Source: AC-69 sp044869895 (GTDB taxonomy: Bacteria; Actinomycetota; UBA4738; HRBIN12). Taken from it: DNA of 54,136 nt. Made by a program: the position numbers and the translations under genes. The notes under the pieces were generated by a model, which was given only the letters and a program-made list of their open reading frames with translations, ran no database searches and was not told the DNA's origin. The DNA is taken from contig JBIOXZ010000086.1 of the NCBI GenBank assembly GCA_044869895.1, positions 1-54,136 on the forward strand, given 5' to 3'. This document shows, piece by piece, positions 49,420-54,136 of this stretch. Each line of letters starts with the position of its first letter. The first letter of the stretch is position 1.

Positions 49420-49902
49420 TCAGAACGGCTTGAACATCATCAGGTAGGCGATGAACACGAGAGCGGCGAAGCCGAATGCCGCGCTCGTCAACGAGAGCCC
49501 CGAACGCAGCATGGCCTCGAGCTCCTCGTCGCTCCGCCGGGGAACACCCGACGGCCGGATCTCGACCGCCTCCTTCAGCCGCTGATAGTAGGGCCGGGCC
49601 ACGATCGACATCTCCGCGCTGACGGCCACCAGGATGCCGATGGAGACCCAGAACCAGCCCTGACGGGTGTAGATCCCGCTCTGCACGCCCGCCACGATGC
49701 CGAACACGGTGAGCCAGGCTAGCGAGACGTACATCCCCCGCACCGACGAACCCGAGAACTGCAGGAGCTCGGCGATCCTCGTCCGATCGCGCTCCGTTCG
49801 GAGCCGGAGGGCAACGATCATCGACACGCCGTGGTACATGACGAACGCGAGCACGCCGAGGACGTGCAGCAGCTTCCACCAGTTGTACGCGATCGCCAGC
49901 AT
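49420..49902 (-). CDS. Integral membrane protein, DUF2269-like
   Basis: A 160-residue protein with four predicted helices: YNWWKLLHVLGVLAFVMYHGVSMIVAL, VSLAWLTVFGIVAGVQSGIY, GWFWVSIGILVAVSAEMSIVARPYYQRL and AAFGFAALVFIAYLMMF. His residues in helix one (KLLHVL, MYHG) resemble the DUF2269 or heme-binding small membrane protein pattern. The ATG overlaps the stop of the cyclic-nucleotide-binding gene by one base (TGATG), so the two are coupled. It converges on the Usp-Rieske gene with 12 bases between. The function is not known. Confidence 0.72.
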   Translation of the reverse strand: MLAIAYNWWKLLHVLGVLAFVMYHGVSMIVALRLRTERDRTRIAELLQFSGSSVRGMYVSLAWLTVFGIVAGVQSGIYTRQGWFWVSIGILVAVSAEMSIVARPYYQRLKEAVEIRPSGVPRRSDEELEAMLRSGLSLTSAAFGFAALVFIAYLMMFKPF

Positions 49903-50426
49903 CAGTCGGCGGGCGGCCGCTCGGCCCGACGAAGCCGGCCGGCCAAGACCGAAAGCATCCAGGCGGAGACGCCGGGCTCCTCGGCGACCAGTCGGTCGAA
50001 CGCCCGCTTGAAGATCCGGATGCACAGTATTGGGGTCGCGGCCACGACCGATGCCGTGCGCTCCCCGCCATCGAGTAGCGCCAGCTCACCGAAGAAGTCG
50101 CCCGGGCCGAGCGTGGCCAAGGTTCGCTTCCCCCTGATCACCCGGGCATCCCCCTCGACGATCGCGAAGAAGGCTCCTCCCCGCATCCCCTCGATCACGA
50201 TCGCCTCTCCTGGCCGGAACTCGACCTGGTCGGCTCGGTCGGCCAGAGCGCGCAGGTGACGACGGGACAGCCCGGCGAACAGCGGGACGCGGGTCAAGAG
50301 GTCCAAGCCCCGCTTCCCCAGTGGTCGGTCGGATCGGGCATGGCCCGAGGCAGGTCGTGATGGCGCCCGGGAGGACGAGATGGAGGGCGGCACCAGCCCG
50401 GCCAGCGAATCGAGCGCGTCCTTCAT
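49902..50426 (-). CDS. Cyclic nucleotide-binding domain protein without DNA-binding domain
   Basis: A 174-residue protein. After a ~35-residue disordered Ser/Pro/Arg-rich start it holds a cNMP-binding (Crp-type) domain: LDLLTRVPLFAGLSRRHLRALADRADQVEF, GEAIVIEGMRGGAFFAIVEGDARV, and the phosphate-binding cassette GDFFGELALLDGGERTASVVA with the conserved Gly-Glu-Leu-Ala and Arg-Thr. It stops soon after (the cap helix MLSVLAGRLRRAE), so it lacks the helix-turn-helix of Crp regulators. It probably regulates the membrane protein it is coupled to, which is an inference. It is divergent from metH. Confidence 0.85.
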   Translation of the reverse strand: MKDALDSLAGLVPPSISSSRAPSRPASGHARSDRPLGKRGLDLLTRVPLFAGLSRRHLRALADRADQVEFRPGEAIVIEGMRGGAFFAIVEGDARVIRGKRTLATLGPGDFFGELALLDGGERTASVVAATPILCIRIFKRAFDRLVAEEPGVSAWMLSVLAGRLRRAERPPAD

Positions 50427-50528
50427 CGGCCTCCCTCCCGGTCGAGCCGCGAGCCTATCGCAGGCGTCCAGCCATCGGGACGGGACCGGGCGTCGGGATC
50501 GTTCTGACTCGGGGTCACAGAGCTGCGT

Positions 50529-50534
50529 TAGCAT
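50529..50534 (+). promoter_or_regulatory. -10 hexamer for leaderless metH transcript
   Basis: TAGCAT ends 6 bases before the ATG at 50541 and no ribosome site is present. The 114-base gap to the divergent gene contains no cobalamin or SAM riboswitch core that I can recognise. Confidence 0.5.
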
Positions 50535-50540
50535 TACTGG

Positions 50541-54136
<3,596 letters not shown>

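Noticed and set aside
50427..50540. Cobalamin or SAM riboswitch before metH
   Set aside because: No B12-box or SAM core motif is visible, and a -10 hexamer 6 bases from the ATG leaves no leader.

Overview
The window reads as chromosomal DNA of a high-GC, non-model Actinomycetota bacterium. The signs are a WhiB regulator with its four cysteines, actinobacterial-type phosphofructokinases, a PASTA serine/threonine kinase, two F420-type oxidoreductase families, a PimB-like mannosyltransferase, and many start codons placed 6 to 8 bases after a -10 hexamer (leaderless transcripts). I see no phage, insertion sequence, CRISPR array, tRNA or rRNA. Genes are packed tightly, often with 4-base ATGA or GTGA overlaps, and no gap exceeds about 200 bases. 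The class within the phylum cannot be fixed from sequence alone.

Layout. 1-3.1 kb: pseudouridine catabolism (psuG, cut by the window edge, and psuK), then thiE and a PurM/HypE-like gene behind a TPP riboswitch that carries a tandem hairpin array. 3.1-11.9 kb: an M50-like membrane protein, a PASTA kinase, endonuclease IV, a sulfite-oxidase-fold molybdoenzyme, threonine aldolase, two overlapping phosphofructokinases (one with ATP-type and one with PPi-type residues) and an RlpA-like protein. 11.9-19 kb: an EEP nuclease, carbamate kinase with a cyclic-2,3-diphosphoglycerate-synthetase-like GTPase, and a subtilase/histidine kinase pair. 19.1-27.2 kb: a formate module made of mobA, a split NAD-linked formate dehydrogenase whose catalytic piece contains an in-frame UGA selenocysteine codon with a SECIS hairpin, fdhD, and divergent fhs.

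27-36 kb is a long minus-strand run: a zinc-ribbon protein, a GcvT-like transferase, 5-formyl-THF cyclo-ligase, an LLM oxidoreductase, ROK kinase, an eRF1-like protein, a CPxxxCP protein, an ArsA/Get3-like ATPase, an SRPBCC protein, a membrane zinc ribbon and a GT4 mannosyltransferase. 36-42.5 kb, plus strand: YgfZ, WhiB, a heptose-phosphate operon (hddA-gmhB-gmhA), an SOS-box-controlled DEDD exonuclease/UvrC-like nuclease, thiolase and a RAM-domain protein. 42.8-54.1 kb: a five-gene operon of small proteins, an aquaporin with an NPV motif, 2-oxoacid:ferredoxin oxidoreductase, a UspA-UspA-Rieske fusion, a membrane protein with a cyclic-nucleotide-binding protein, and metH running off the end.

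The strongest theme is one-carbon metabolism: formate dehydrogenase, Fhs, GcvT-like protein, cyclo-ligase, YgfZ and MetH together link CO2/formate, folate and methionine. The most notable items are the split selenocysteine formate dehydrogenase, the TPP riboswitch with an inserted hairpin array, the UspA-Rieske fusion, the ArsA/CPxxxCP/eRF1-like operon, and the LexA box lying exactly inside a promoter.
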